Positions 8,686 to 16,404 of a DNA stretch of 20,751 nucleotides are shown here, piece after piece; the first letter of the stretch is position 1; the number at the start of each line of letters is the position of its first letter. This DNA comes from Brevibacillus sp. (GTDB lineage Bacteria; Bacillota; Bacilli; Brevibacillales; Brevibacillaceae). Where the stretch lies: assembly GCA_029240815.1 (NCBI GenBank), contig JARDZO010000094.1, positions 1-20,751 on the forward strand, written 5' to 3'. Under the pieces are notes generated by a model. That model was not told where the DNA came from and searched no databases. It was given only the letters and a program-made list of their open reading frames with translations. The position numbers and the translations under genes are program-made.

Positions 8686-9864
8686 CTACTCCACTTTAAT
8701 CAAAACCGCGTCGCCTTGTGCGGCTCCACTGCATATCGCTGCAATCCCGAGTCCGCCTCCTCGACGCTTCAGCTCGTAGGCAAGATGCATAATGATCCGT
8801 GCACCGCTCGCTCCGATCGGGTGTCCCAGCGCGATTGCCCCGCCGTTGACATTCACTTTTTCCTCATCCCAACCGACGATTTTGCCGCTCGTCAGGGTGA
8901 CTGCCGCAAACGCTTCGTTTACTTCAAACAGGTCAATGTCTTCCAACGCTACACCGGTCTTTTTCAGTAGCTTTTGGATGGCGAGACCTGGTGTTGTCGC
9001 AATGTAAGGAGCCTCAGCCCCCACCTCGGCATGACCCAAAATAGTCGCAAGCGGTTGAATGCCGAGCTCTGCTGCCTTTGCGTCCGACATCAGGACCATG
9101 GCAGCCGCACCGTCGTTAATCCCCGGGGCATTGCCCGCCGTGATTGTTCCGTCCTTTTTATACACAGGCGGCAGCTTTGCCAATCCTTCTATCGTTGTGT
9201 CCGGCCGCGGTCCCTCGTCCTTGCTAACGAGGAGTGGATCCCCTTTTCTTTGAGGGATCGACACGGCGACCACCTCATCTGCGAAAAGGCCATTTTCAAT
9301 CGCCTGTGACGCTCGCTGTTGGCTGCGCAGCGCCCACTGATCCTGTGCTTCGCGGCTAATTCCGAACTCATCCGCTACATTGCTGCCATGGACAGCCATC
9401 GGCACCTGGTCAAACGGACAAGTGAGACCGTCGTACATCATGAGATCACGAACGGTTGCATCTCCCATACGCATGCCGTACCGAGCATCTGGTAACGCAT
9501 ACGGGACGTTGCTCATGCTCTCCATCCCGCCGGCTACGATAATCTCACCGTCGCCCGCACGGATAATCTGATCTCCCATCGTCACAGCACGCATGCCTGA
9601 AGCACATACCTTATTGATCGTCTCACTGGCCACATCCCACGGCAATCCCGCTTTACGTGCCGCCTGACGGGAAGGAACCTGACCGGCTCCAGCCTGTACG
9701 ACCATACCCATGATGACTTCATCGACCTGCTCGCCAGAAACACCGGATCGCTCCAACGCTTCCTTGATGACCACCGCTCCCAGGTCCACAGCAGACAACG
9801 CTTTCAAAGCTCCACCAAACTTGCCAAAGGGGGTACGCGCCGCCCCTACAATCACTGTTTTCAT
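8686..9864 (-). CDS. mmgA: acetyl-CoA C-acetyltransferase (thiolase)
   Basis: This 392-residue thiolase has all family motifs: nucleophile C87 in [14 protein letters not shown] (315-320), [16 protein letters not shown] with H348, and CSGAAQGD with C378. It cleaves acetoacetyl-CoA (or longer 3-ketoacyl-CoA) with CoA, or runs in reverse. The start is the ATG at 9864 ([14 protein letters not shown]), preceded by GGAGGG; an in-frame extension to 9951 runs across the promoter and operator and is rejected. It is first in the operon mmgA-mmgB-acdA-mmgC, with its own promoter after the fadF terminator and a palindromic operator (9909-9926) in the leader. No enoyl-CoA hydratase is encoded here and must be supplied elsewhere. 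Confidence 0.95.
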   Translation of the reverse strand: MKTVIVGAARTPFGKFGGALKALSAVDLGAVVIKEALERSGVSGEQVDEVIMGMVVQAGAGQVPSRQAARKAGLPWDVASETINKVCASGMRAVTMGDQIIRAGDGEIIVAGGMESMSNVPYALPDARYGMRMGDATVRDLMMYDGLTCPFDQVPMAVHGSNVADEFGISREAQDQWALRSQQRASQAIENGLFADEVVAVSIPQRKGDPLLVSKDEGPRPDTTIEGLAKLPPVYKKDGTITAGNAPGINDGAAAMVLMSDAKAAELGIQPLATILGHAEVGAEAPYIATTPGLAIQKLLKKTGVALEDIDLFEVNEAFAAVTLTSGKIVGWDEEKVNVNGGAIALGHPIGASGARIIMHLAYELKRRGGGLGIAAICSGAAQGDAVLIKVE

Positions 9865-9908
9865 TTGAACGATCCCTCCACTTGAAGTTTCATTCCAAAG
9901 GTTCTTTA

Positions 9909-9926
9909 TGACCGAGCGTTCGCTCA
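9909..9926. promoter_or_regulatory. putative TetR operator B (mmgA operon)
   Basis: TGACCGAGCGTTCGCTCA is an 18-base near-perfect palindrome, with TGA and TCA ends and a GAGCG-TT-CGCTC core. It lies just downstream of the predicted mmgA start point. It is the best-formed of three related sites in the window. Confidence 0.65.
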
Positions 9927-9942
9927 TTTTTGTTATATTCTC

Positions 9943-9971
9943 ATTTTGCATTTTGCTGCCACAATAGTCAA
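9943..9971 (-). promoter_or_regulatory. probable mmgA operon promoter
   Basis: The minus strand has TTGACT (9971-9966), a 17-base spacer and CAAAAT (9948-9943). The -35 is good and the -10 is only fair; a nearby TATAAC (9937-9932) is an alternative -10 without a well-placed -35. Either way operator B lies directly downstream. Confidence 0.45.
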
Positions 9972-9984
9972 TGAATTTGGAGAG

Positions 9985-10015
9985 AAAAAAAAGCTGCCCT
10001 GCACGAGCAGCTTTT
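9985..10015 (-). terminator. fadF terminator
   Basis: Fifteen bases after the fadF stop codon the minus strand forms AAAAGCTGC/GCAGCTTTT (10015-9989) with a nine-base loop and continues into T residues to 9985, a strong intrinsic terminator. It makes fadF a separate transcript from the mmgA operon. Confidence 0.85.
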
Positions 10016-10030
10016 CCTCCTGCGTGAACA

Positions 10031-12106
10031 TTAGATAGCGTCTGCCAAGATCTCCGCTACGTCACGCGTTTTTACTTCGTCTTCTTTTTCTTTTGTTTTC
10101 ACGCCGTCGTTCATCATCGTCAGGCAGTATGGGCACGCGCTGGCGATAGCGGTCGGATTGACCTCCAGTGCTTGCTCCGTACGGGTCACATTGACACGAG
10201 AGCCCTCGTGCTCCTCCATCCACATCAAACCGCCACCTGCACCGCAGCACATACTATCGCAACCACTGCGCTTCATTTCGAGCACTTCCACACCTGGAAT
10301 AGCTTCAAGAATGACGCGAGGCTTGTCGTAGATTTCGTTGTAACGTCCCAAATAGCAGGAATCGTGGTACGTGATGCGCTCGTTGACTTCCTTGGTCGGT
10401 TTCAGACGTCCTTCTTTCACCCACTGGGCCAACAGCTCAGAGTGGTGGTAGACTTCCGCCTGCAAACCAAATTCCGGATACTCATTTTTGAACGTATTGA
10501 AAGCATGCGGGTCACAAGTGACGATCTTTTTCACTTCGTACCCTTCAAACAGTGCAATGTTTTCCTGTGCCAGCTGTTGGAACAAGAACTCATTTCCGAT
10601 CCGACGCGCGGTATCACCGGAGTTTTTCTCCTCGTTGCCGAGAATAGCAAATTTCACTCCCGCTTCGTGCATCAGCTTGACAAAGGCTTGGGAGATTTTT
10701 TGGCTGCGCAGATCAAACGATCCCATGGAACCGACCCAGAACAGGTACTCGAATTCCTCAGCTTCTTTAACCGTTGGAACCGCGTATTCACCATTCAAGC
10801 CCTCGATCCACTTCATCCGGTCTTTGCGGTTGATCCCCCATGGATTGCCTTGGCGCTCGATGTTGTTCAGGGCGCGCTGAGCTTCCGCTGGCATGCTGCC
10901 TTCTGTCATGACGAGATAACGGCGCATGTCGATAATTTTGTCTACGTGCTCGTTCATAACCGGGCACTGGTCTTCGCAGTTGCGGCAGGTGGTACAAGCC
11001 CACAGCTCCTGTTCGGTAATGACATCCCCGATCAGATTTTTCTCATACACAGCTGTTGCACCTTCGGAGGTTGCTGCTACTTCTGAAGCCTGCATCGCAA
11101 TTTGATTGGCTTTCGTGTCAGCAAAGGCAAAGCTCGGCATCCATGGCGTACGGGATGTCACCGATGCTCCTTTTTCCGTCAGGTGGTCACGCATTTTCGT
11201 GATCAAATCCATCGGGGACAGCATTTTACCCGTTCCCGAGGCTGGACACATATTCGTACAACGACCGCACTCCACGCAGGCGTACAGGTCGATCAATTGC
11301 GTTTGGGTAAAGTCTTCGATCTTGCCGACGCCGAATATTTCCTGGGTCTCATCTTCGAAGTTGATGCTCGACAGCTTGCCAGGCGGGTCCAGCTTTTTAA
11401 ACCAGACATTGACTGGAGCAAACAGCAAGTGAGCGTGTTTGGACTGCGGGACGTAGACAGCAAAGCCGAGCAAGATGATCAGATGCGCCCACCAGAATAC
11501 GTAGAATAGCGCTGCGCCTGCTGTAGATCCCACACCGATCGCAGAAAAAATGATGGCAAGAACCGACGAAATCGGAGCAAATCCGGAAGGCTCATGACCC
11601 AGCCAAAGTTGCTCAAATGCGAGAGAGAGTAGAACCGACGCCATCAGCGAAGAGATCAGCAACAGAACAATCCCTGATTTAAAGCCGCGTTTCAAACGCT
11701 TCAGCTTTTCAATGTACCGGCGATAAAATGCGTAGCCGACTGCAGCCAGAATGAGGAACGTCGTGATTTCCTGCATCAAGCTGAAGTATTTGTGAGCGCT
11801 GCCAAATGGAAGCTCAAAGCCTTTTGACAGTCCTTTGATCACCAGCTCGATCGCACCGAACTGCAAAATAATAAAGCCGTAAAACATGACTACGTGCATG
11901 ATGCCGCTCTTTTTGTCCTTCAAGAGCTTTTTGTGAAAAATGACGTTGTCCAGCAACAGATTGATGCGTGCGCCAAAGTCATCCTTCACGTCTGGCTTTT
12001 TGCCCAGTTTGATGAACAAATACCTGCTGTAGACGACATGTCCGGCCAAGTAAAGGCCGTAAGCGAGCACCAGGAAAAAGGCGATCAGGTTAATGAGTGC
12101 CAGCAT
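10031..12106 (-). CDS. fadF: membrane-anchored (Fe-S)-binding electron-transfer oxidoreductase FadF
   Basis: This 691-residue protein has an N-terminal membrane part with hydrophobic segments at about 4-21, 70-90, 113-128, 146-165, 178-196 and 200-219, resembling NarI/heterodisulfide reductase cytochrome-b-type subunits. Two 4Fe-4S motifs follow: C277/C280/C283/C287 and C371/C374/C377/C381. Two cysteine-rich CCG modules follow in turn (C531 and C584 with C616, C620-C621; later C658, C661). This is the plan of Bacillus FadF (YwjF), thought to carry electrons from acyl-CoA dehydrogenases via ETF to the quinone pool. The ATG is preceded by an excellent GGAGGAGGAG. It is transcribed alone. Upstream lie a FadR-type box and a copy of the local TetR element. 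Role in the electron path is inferred from family and neighbours. Confidence 0.9.
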   Translation of the reverse strand: MLALINLIAFFLVLAYGLYLAGHVVYSRYLFIKLGKKPDVKDDFGARINLLLDNVIFHKKLLKDKKSGIMHVVMFYGFIILQFGAIELVIKGLSKGFELPFGSAHKYFSLMQEITTFLILAAVGYAFYRRYIEKLKRLKRGFKSGIVLLLISSLMASVLLSLAFEQLWLGHEPSGFAPISSVLAIIFSAIGVGSTAGAALFYVFWWAHLIILLGFAVYVPQSKHAHLLFAPVNVWFKKLDPPGKLSSINFEDETQEIFGVGKIEDFTQTQLIDLYACVECGRCTNMCPASGTGKMLSPMDLITKMRDHLTEKGASVTSRTPWMPSFAFADTKANQIAMQASEVAATSEGATAVYEKNLIGDVITEQELWACTTCRNCEDQCPVMNEHVDKIIDMRRYLVMTEGSMPAEAQRALNNIERQGNPWGINRKDRMKWIEGLNGEYAVPTVKEAEEFEYLFWVGSMGSFDLRSQKISQAFVKLMHEAGVKFAILGNEEKNSGDTARRIGNEFLFQQLAQENIALFEGYEVKKIVTCDPHAFNTFKNEYPEFGLQAEVYHHSELLAQWVKEGRLKPTKEVNERITYHDSCYLGRYNEIYDKPRVILEAIPGVEVLEMKRSGCDSMCCGAGGGLMWMEEHEGSRVNVTRTEQALEVNPTAIASACPYCLTMMNDGVKTKEKEDEVKTRDVAEILADAI

Positions 12107-12173
12107 GATTCTACTCCTCCTCCATTGATCGAGTTTTCTTTTGTTTTTATTTTATCAGAATCAGGCAAATAAA

Positions 12174-12191
12174 TGAATGACTATTCAGTCT
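12174..12191. promoter_or_regulatory. FadR-type operator upstream of fadF
   Basis: TGAATGACTATTCAGTCT matches the B. subtilis FadR box (TGAATGAMTANTCATTCA) at all but two specified positions. It lies 68 bases upstream of the fadF ATG. On the minus strand a TAAAAT follows it, so it may overlap a weak -35. It implies a FadR protein encoded elsewhere in this genome. Confidence 0.6.
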
Positions 12192-12221
12192 TTGGAATGC
12201 CTTTTTCCGAAAAATGAAATA

Positions 12222-12239
12222 AAACTGAGCGATCGCTCG
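12222..12239. promoter_or_regulatory. putative TetR operator C (fadF)
   Basis: AAACTGAGCGATCGCTCG contains the perfect 12-base palindrome GAGCGATCGCTC (12227-12238) and matches operator B at 13 of 18 positions. It lies about 115 bases upstream of fadF, further out than the FadR-type box. No promoter was placed confidently here, so its position relative to the start point is unknown. Confidence 0.5.
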
Positions 12240-12352
12240 ATTCTGAATATGCCTTGATCTTATCATACTTATGACTGGCCAACCATCCTTAAAACGGTGC
12301 TGGAAAAAAACTAATAAATCTTACTTTATTGAGGGCTGGCCCTTACAGATAC

Positions 12353-12387
12353 AAAAAACAGCCGTCCGGATCTACTCCAGACGACTG
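12353..12387 (-). terminator. kamA terminator
   Basis: Shortly after the kamA stop codon the minus strand forms a 12-pair stem CAGTCGTCTGGA/TCCGGACGGCTG with two G-U pairs and a five-base loop (12387-12359), followed by TTTTTTG. The two mismatches on the plus strand become G-U pairs only on the minus strand, so this terminator faces kamA. Confidence 0.85.
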
Positions 12388-12405
12388 CCTCTCAACAAAC
12401 TCCTC

Positions 12406-13764
12406 TTATTTACCCGAAGCTTCTTTTTCCGTGGAATCTGGTTGCTCTTTTTTCATTTTTTGCTCGGTGCGAACGTCTGCCAGCGACTTGACCTTGGTCG
12501 CTTTAATACGCTTGTTACGCGGCAGATCGGTAGGCTCCAGATTGTCTGCTTCGTCCTGCATGAGAGCTGCGATTCCCACCGCTTTTCCTTTGGACGCCTG
12601 GCAGTATTCGCAGTTTTCTTCGTCGTGCTCGTGGTATTGCTTTGGTTCTGGATAAGAGGTAATAACACCCTCGAAGTTGCGCAATACCACTTTATCAGAA
12701 GCCTGCGAGATGATGTAGTTCGGACTTACAGGAATTTTACCGCCGCCGTGTGGAGCATCCACCACAAACGTCGGTACTGCATAGCCGGAGGTATGGCCGC
12801 GCAGGTGTTCCATGATTTCGATCCCTTTGCTTACAGGTGCGCGGAAGTGACCAATACCTTCGGACAGGTCGCACTGATAGATATAGTATGGGCGGACGCG
12901 GATTTTGACCAGATCCTGCACCAGTTTTTTCATGGTGTTGGCGCAATCGTTGATACCAGCCAGGATAACGGCTTGGTTACCAAGAGGCACACCTGCGTTG
13001 GCGAGCATTTCACAGGCTAGCTTTGCTTCTGGTGTAATTTCTTTTGGATGGTTGAAGTGCGTGTTGAGCCACACAGGATGGTACTTTTTCAAGATGTTGC
13101 ACAGGTTTTCGGTAATGCGCTGCGGGAACACAACAGGAGCGCGGGTACCGATACGGATGATTTCTACGTGCTCGATTTCACGCAGGCTGCTTAAGATGTA
13201 CTCGAGTACACGGTCATTAATCAAGAGACCGTCTCCACCGGACAAGAGAACGTCGCGCACTTCAGGCGTGCGGCGGATGTAGTCAATACAAGCATCCAAT
13301 TGCTTTTTAGGTACGCCCATGCCGATCTGGCCAGAAAAGCGACGTCGTGTGCAATAACGGCAGTACATGGAGCACTGGTTGGTCACGAGGAACAGGACAC
13401 GGTCTGGATAACGGTGGGTCAGCCCTGGTACGGGTGAATCAGCATCTTCATGAAGCGGATCCTCCATGTCGTACTTGGTGCGAACCATCTCGGAAGAAAG
13501 AGGTACAGACTGCATACGCACCGGATCTTTTGCATCGTCTGGATCCATCAGGCTCGCGTAGTATGGGGTAATATTCAATGGGATCGTCTGAGTGGAAATG
13601 CGTACGCCTTCTTCTTCTTCAGGCGTCAGATTGATCACCTGTTTGAGATCATCTACTGTTTTAATGGTGTGGGTCAGCTGCCACATCCAGTCATTCCATT
13701 GTTCGTCTGTTACATCTTTCCAAAGTTCAAGTTGGCGCCAGTCACGCTTAGTTGCTACTGTCAT
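12406..13764 (-). CDS. kamA: L-lysine 2,3-aminomutase
   Basis: This 452-residue radical SAM enzyme converts L-lysine to L-beta-lysine using a 4Fe-4S cluster, SAM and PLP. Visible are the cluster motif CSMYCRYC (C131, C135, C138), the PLP lysine K343 in APHGGGK, and lysine-binding D299 (YQCDLSEG) and D336 (VVDAP). These sit a constant six residues after K337, D293 and D330 of the Clostridium subterminale enzyme. C274 and the C-terminal CEYC (385-388) suit the structural zinc site. The ATG at 13764 has AGAGGAG about ten bases upstream; a longer frame to 13809 is not supported. It is a single-gene transcript with a sigma-54 promoter and a strong terminator. Beta-lysine is used in lysine breakdown or, when acetylated, as an osmolyte; no acetyltransferase is present here. 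Confidence 0.95.
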   Translation of the reverse strand: MTVATKRDWRQLELWKDVTDEQWNDWMWQLTHTIKTVDDLKQVINLTPEEEEGVRISTQTIPLNITPYYASLMDPDDAKDPVRMQSVPLSSEMVRTKYDMEDPLHEDADSPVPGLTHRYPDRVLFLVTNQCSMYCRYCTRRRFSGQIGMGVPKKQLDACIDYIRRTPEVRDVLLSGGDGLLINDRVLEYILSSLREIEHVEIIRIGTRAPVVFPQRITENLCNILKKYHPVWLNTHFNHPKEITPEAKLACEMLANAGVPLGNQAVILAGINDCANTMKKLVQDLVKIRVRPYYIYQCDLSEGIGHFRAPVSKGIEIMEHLRGHTSGYAVPTFVVDAPHGGGKIPVSPNYIISQASDKVVLRNFEGVITSYPEPKQYHEHDEENCEYCQASKGKAVGIAALMQDEADNLEPTDLPRNKRIKATKVKSLADVRTEQKMKKEQPDSTEKEASGK

Positions 13765-13825
13765 CGTGTTACATCTCCTCTCGTCAGTGGTGAAGCTGTT
13801 GTCTTTCACTCACCAAACAAGAGAT

Positions 13826-13840
13826 GCAAGGGTCGTGCCA
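13826..13840 (-). promoter_or_regulatory. sigma-54 (-24/-12) promoter of kamA
   Basis: The minus strand reads TGGCACGACCCTTGC (13840-13826): TGGCAC, five bases, TTGC, matching the sigma-54 consensus closely with correct spacing. Transcription would start near 13815, about 50 bases before the kamA ATG. The next gene upstream encodes a sigma-54 activator, so function is well supported. Confidence 0.9.
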
Positions 13841-13927
13841 ACCAAATCAAAAAATTTAGAAAATAAGGAATAGAGCGTTTTGTCGGCTTCTAACTGCCGT
13901 TCCTCCTCTATTCTCCATCGATTTTTG

Positions 13928-13943
13928 TGCCGAATTTTCGGCA
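13928..13943. promoter_or_regulatory. putative KamR upstream activating site for kamA
   Basis: TGCCGAATTTTCGGCA is a perfect seven-base inverted repeat with a two-base centre. It lies about 90-100 bases upstream of the -24 element, a normal distance for an enhancer bound by a sigma-54 activator. An almost identical palindrome (15416-15431) lies upstream of the activator gene. Confidence 0.65.
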
Positions 13944-13944
13944 G

Positions 13945-15381
13945 TTAATTTAATGGATTCGTTCGCTGGTTCAGTTTGTACTGCAAGGTTTGGCGTGGTA
14001 TTCCCAGTAGCTTTGCTGCCCGAAGTACGTTGCCTTCCGTCGATTTCATCGCTTCTTGGATGACTTGCTCCTCCATTTTCCTCATCAGTTCGGGTAATGA
14101 ACGCCCTTCCCCAGCTTGCAGCAACGTAGCTGGCATCCCTGTCTCCGCTGTCGATTGCCCCATCGGTCTCTCCAGCGAGTGCGGGGGCAGGTGATCCACC
14201 TCGATCGTATCCGACTCGACCATATTCATCGCAGCCTCAACGACATGCTCCAGCTCACGTACATTTCCCGGCCACGCATAAGAGGCAAACAATCCCTTTA
14301 CTTCGGGGCTGATTCCTTGTACATTCATGCCGAATTGCTGGTTGAACTTATCGAGGAAATGGCTCACCAAAAGATTAATGTCCTCCCTCCGCCTGCGCAA
14401 AGGCGGCAATTCGAACGACACTACATTGATCCGGTAATACAGGTCTGTACGCATCAATCCTTGTTGGACAAGGAGTTTCGGCGGTTCATTGACTGCTGCG
14501 ATCACGCGCACATCGACTTTGATCTGCTGGCTGCCACCGATACGACGGATCTGACCGTCCTGCAACACACGGAGCAGCTTGGCCTGCAAATCCAGCGGCA
14601 TGCTGTTTAGCTCATCCAAAAACAAGGTACCTCCATCAGCCAGCTCAAACAGACCCGGCCTGTCATCCGCTCCCGTGAAGCTCCCTTTTGTCGAACCGAA
14701 TAGCAAGCTTTCCAGAAGAGAAGAAGGGAGCGCCGCACAGTTTTGAGCGATAAACGGCTTGCTGCTACGCGCTGATGCCTGGTGAATGGATTGTACGAAA
14801 AGCTCTTTTCCAGTACCTGTCTCGCCGTATATCAACACGGGAGACGACGTACGCGCTGCCCGGCGAGCACGCTCTTTCACTTGATTCATCTCTTCGTTGC
14901 TGGTCAAAATATCTTCGAATTGAAAGGAAAGTCCATCTGAAGTACGCTTCGTTCGCTTGGGCTTGCTGATCTGTGCCTGCAGATCGACCAGACGCTCTGA
15001 CAGCTCCTTTAGCTTTCCGATGTCTTTCGCGACCTCGACGGCACCGACCAAGCGCTTGCCGACGCGTACCGGCAAAGTAGTATTGATCGTCTCTACACGC
15101 ACGCCCTTCCAGTTTTTATAGACCTGTGGCTGATTGTAGATCGATTCTCCGCTATCAATTACCCGGAGTAATGTACTGGATTCGCGATCCAATGAAGGAA
15201 ACACCTCGAGCAACGGCTTTCCCAAGACCTCCTCCGAGGTGAGCCCATCCAGTTTGGCTGCCACATGATTATAGAAAATCGTTATCCCGCTGGCATCTAC
15301 CACGTGAATCCCTTCGTCAATGGCCCCGAGGATCGCCTGTAACATTTCCACTGTATCGGACAATGGCATCCCGGCATTCAC
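13945..15381 (-). CDS. kamR: sigma-54-dependent activator with PAS domain (KamR type)
   Basis: From the GTG at 15381 this protein has 478 residues. A PAS sensor domain spans about 10-125 (GIHVVDASGITIFYNHVAAKL). The AAA+ domain has Walker A GETGTGKE (186-193), the sigma-54 contact loop GSFTGA (233-238; usually GAFTGA) and Walker B GGTLFLDE (250-257). A Fis-type helix-turn-helix closes the C-terminus (EGNVLRAAKLLGIPRQTLQYKLNQ). The central domain resembles RocR. It probably activates kamA, as KamR does in Bacillus thuringiensis; the name is by analogy. The GTG has AAGGG eight bases upstream; an ATG at 15369 is possible. A TTG frame to 15447 would cover the palindrome and is unlikely. The PAS ligand is unknown, perhaps lysine or a metabolite of it. 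Confidence 0.9.
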   Translation of the reverse strand: MNAGMPLSDTVEMLQAILGAIDEGIHVVDASGITIFYNHVAAKLDGLTSEEVLGKPLLEVFPSLDRESSTLLRVIDSGESIYNQPQVYKNWKGVRVETINTTLPVRVGKRLVGAVEVAKDIGKLKELSERLVDLQAQISKPKRTKRTSDGLSFQFEDILTSNEEMNQVKERARRAARTSSPVLIYGETGTGKELFVQSIHQASARSSKPFIAQNCAALPSSLLESLLFGSTKGSFTGADDRPGLFELADGGTLFLDELNSMPLDLQAKLLRVLQDGQIRRIGGSQQIKVDVRVIAAVNEPPKLLVQQGLMRTDLYYRINVVSFELPPLRRRREDINLLVSHFLDKFNQQFGMNVQGISPEVKGLFASYAWPGNVRELEHVVEAAMNMVESDTIEVDHLPPHSLERPMGQSTAETGMPATLLQAGEGRSLPELMRKMEEQVIQEAMKSTEGNVLRAAKLLGIPRQTLQYKLNQRTNPLN

Positions 15382-15415
15382 TCCCTTCACCCTTGCTGCC
15401 AAAAAATCATCACTA

Positions 15416-15431
15416 TGCCGAATATTCGGCA
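15416..15431. promoter_or_regulatory. putative KamR site upstream of kamR
   Basis: TGCCGAATATTCGGCA is a fully symmetrical 16-base palindrome, differing by one base from the site upstream of kamA. It lies 35 bases before the chosen kamR start and just downstream of a possible -10 (TATAAA, 15442-15437), so it may mediate autoregulation. Confidence 0.6.
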
Positions 15432-15453
15432 CATTGTTTTTATACAAGTATCA

Positions 15454-15876
15454 TCACTCACGGCATCTTTTCACTTGCACCACGAGTACCGTCGTATATA
15501 GCAGGTGTCCCAGCACCCAGATCAAAAGCGCAGTCCATGAAAGAGCAGATCCGCTCAACAAGCTAAACGGCAGAAACGCAGCCGCAAAAGCCAGCATCCA
15601 GTAACATACGTACTTTGCTGCTTCTACACCACGGCCCCGTGGATAAAAATGCACCCATACATACGCAATTACCAGGCTGATGAGCAGGTGGATGAACAGT
15701 TCGACAATAGAAGGCAGGTTTTCCATTCCTGGCACATAGCTGACATCAATCAACACGGAAAACGTGCTGGTGCCAAACAAACCATCTCCCAACGCCAGAA
15801 ACGCTGCCAAAGCGAGACCGGCAATCAGTCCGTTCACAAGCGCAAACATCATGCATACGTCCCCCTTTTGCTCCAT
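15454..15876 (-). CDS. small membrane protein of unknown function, four predicted helices
   Basis: I do not recognise this 140-residue protein. It has four hydrophobic segments, at about residues 10-30, 55-75, 87-105 and 107-131, with short loops (VHFYPRGRGVE between the second and third) and a basic C-terminal end (QVKRCRE), so it is probably an inner-membrane protein. The ATG at 15876 has AGGAG eight bases upstream; a second ATG at 15852 has GGGGGA seven bases upstream, so either could be used. It starts just after the ywiB terminator and ends 72 bases before kamR, so it may share a transcript with kamR. No motif suggests an enzyme or transporter family. Confidence 0.75.
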   Translation of the reverse strand: MEQKGDVCMMFALVNGLIAGLALAAFLALGDGLFGTSTFSVLIDVSYVPGMENLPSIVELFIHLLISLVIAYVWVHFYPRGRGVEAAKYVCYWMLAFAAAFLPFSLLSGSALSWTALLIWVLGHLLYTTVLVVQVKRCRE

Positions 15877-15900
15877 TCACAGTACTCCTATTGTACGTGT

Positions 15901-15925
15901 AAAAAACCGCCCTTGCCAAGGGCGG
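15901..15925 (-). terminator. ywiB terminator
   Basis: Immediately beside the ywiB stop codon the minus strand forms CCGCCCT/AGGGCGG (15925-15907) with a tight five-base loop and then TTTTTT. This strong terminator separates ywiB from the membrane protein gene. Confidence 0.9.
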
Positions 15926-15926
15926 C

Positions 15927-16340
15927 TTATTTCCGTACCTCTATGGTCAGTTCGTGCTCTCCGGCGTACTGCTCATTCATCCACAGCTGGTAAGCGAGGT
16001 CTACGCGGGCAGGCATCTTTTGCTCATAGCGAATGCGCAGCTTATTCGTATGGGTCTCCATGGCAAACGGGCCGTACGGGCTCTGATAGCTGGAATGGGT
16101 GCTCGCTCCCTTTTCAAACTGCTGTCTTGTCGATACTCCGCCTTGGCGTACGAGCGTGATCAACTGTTCCGTCAGCTTGAGAGTCGTACTTACCTCTCCT
16201 GCGCCTTCTACCTGCTCTTTGTAGGTCAAATACCAGGCCCCGACCTTTTGCACACATTTCCCTCTATAGGAGTGGGTCGTTTCCTCCCAGTCACCGTCTA
16301 CACGGTGTTTGGCTGTCAATTCGATTTGCACCTCTAGCAT
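15927..16340 (-). CDS. ywiB: YwiB-like DUF1934 beta-barrel protein
   Basis: This 137-residue soluble protein starts MLEVQIELTAKHR at the ATG at 16340. Alternating patterns such as WYLTYKEQ, STTLKLTEQLITLVRQG and KLRIRYEQK suggest a beta-rich fold, and a YQSPYGPFAMET segment is present. These features and the length (B. subtilis YwiB is about 140) fit the DUF1934/YwiB family, a lipocalin-like fold of unknown function that lies near argS in many Bacillales; argS is not in this window. The ribosome site is modest (GTGG eight bases upstream), and a GTG four codons earlier is a possible start. A weak promoter (TTGAAG-17-TAAAAG, 16408-16380) may lie at the end of the MFS gene. A strong terminator follows directly. 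Confidence 0.75.
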   Translation of the reverse strand: MLEVQIELTAKHRVDGDWEETTHSYRGKCVQKVGAWYLTYKEQVEGAGEVSTTLKLTEQLITLVRQGGVSTRQQFEKGASTHSSYQSPYGPFAMETHTNKLRIRYEQKMPARVDLAYQLWMNEQYAGEHELTIEVRK

Positions 16341-16404
16341 GACTGTTTCCACTCTCCACTTTTTCGTCCAATCCACATTCTTTTACTTCGGTTCATTTTA
16401 CCCT

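Noticed and set aside
13867..13885. A GAGCGTTTTGTCG sequence upstream of the kamA promoter resembling the right part of TetR operator A
   Set aside because: Only one half matches; the left half has no symmetry, and kamA has a clear sigma-54 control system of its own.
15382..15447. Longer kamR start at TTG (15447)
   Set aside because: It would place the conserved palindrome in coding sequence and lacks a good ribosome site. The GTG at 15381 has one and keeps the PAS domain complete.
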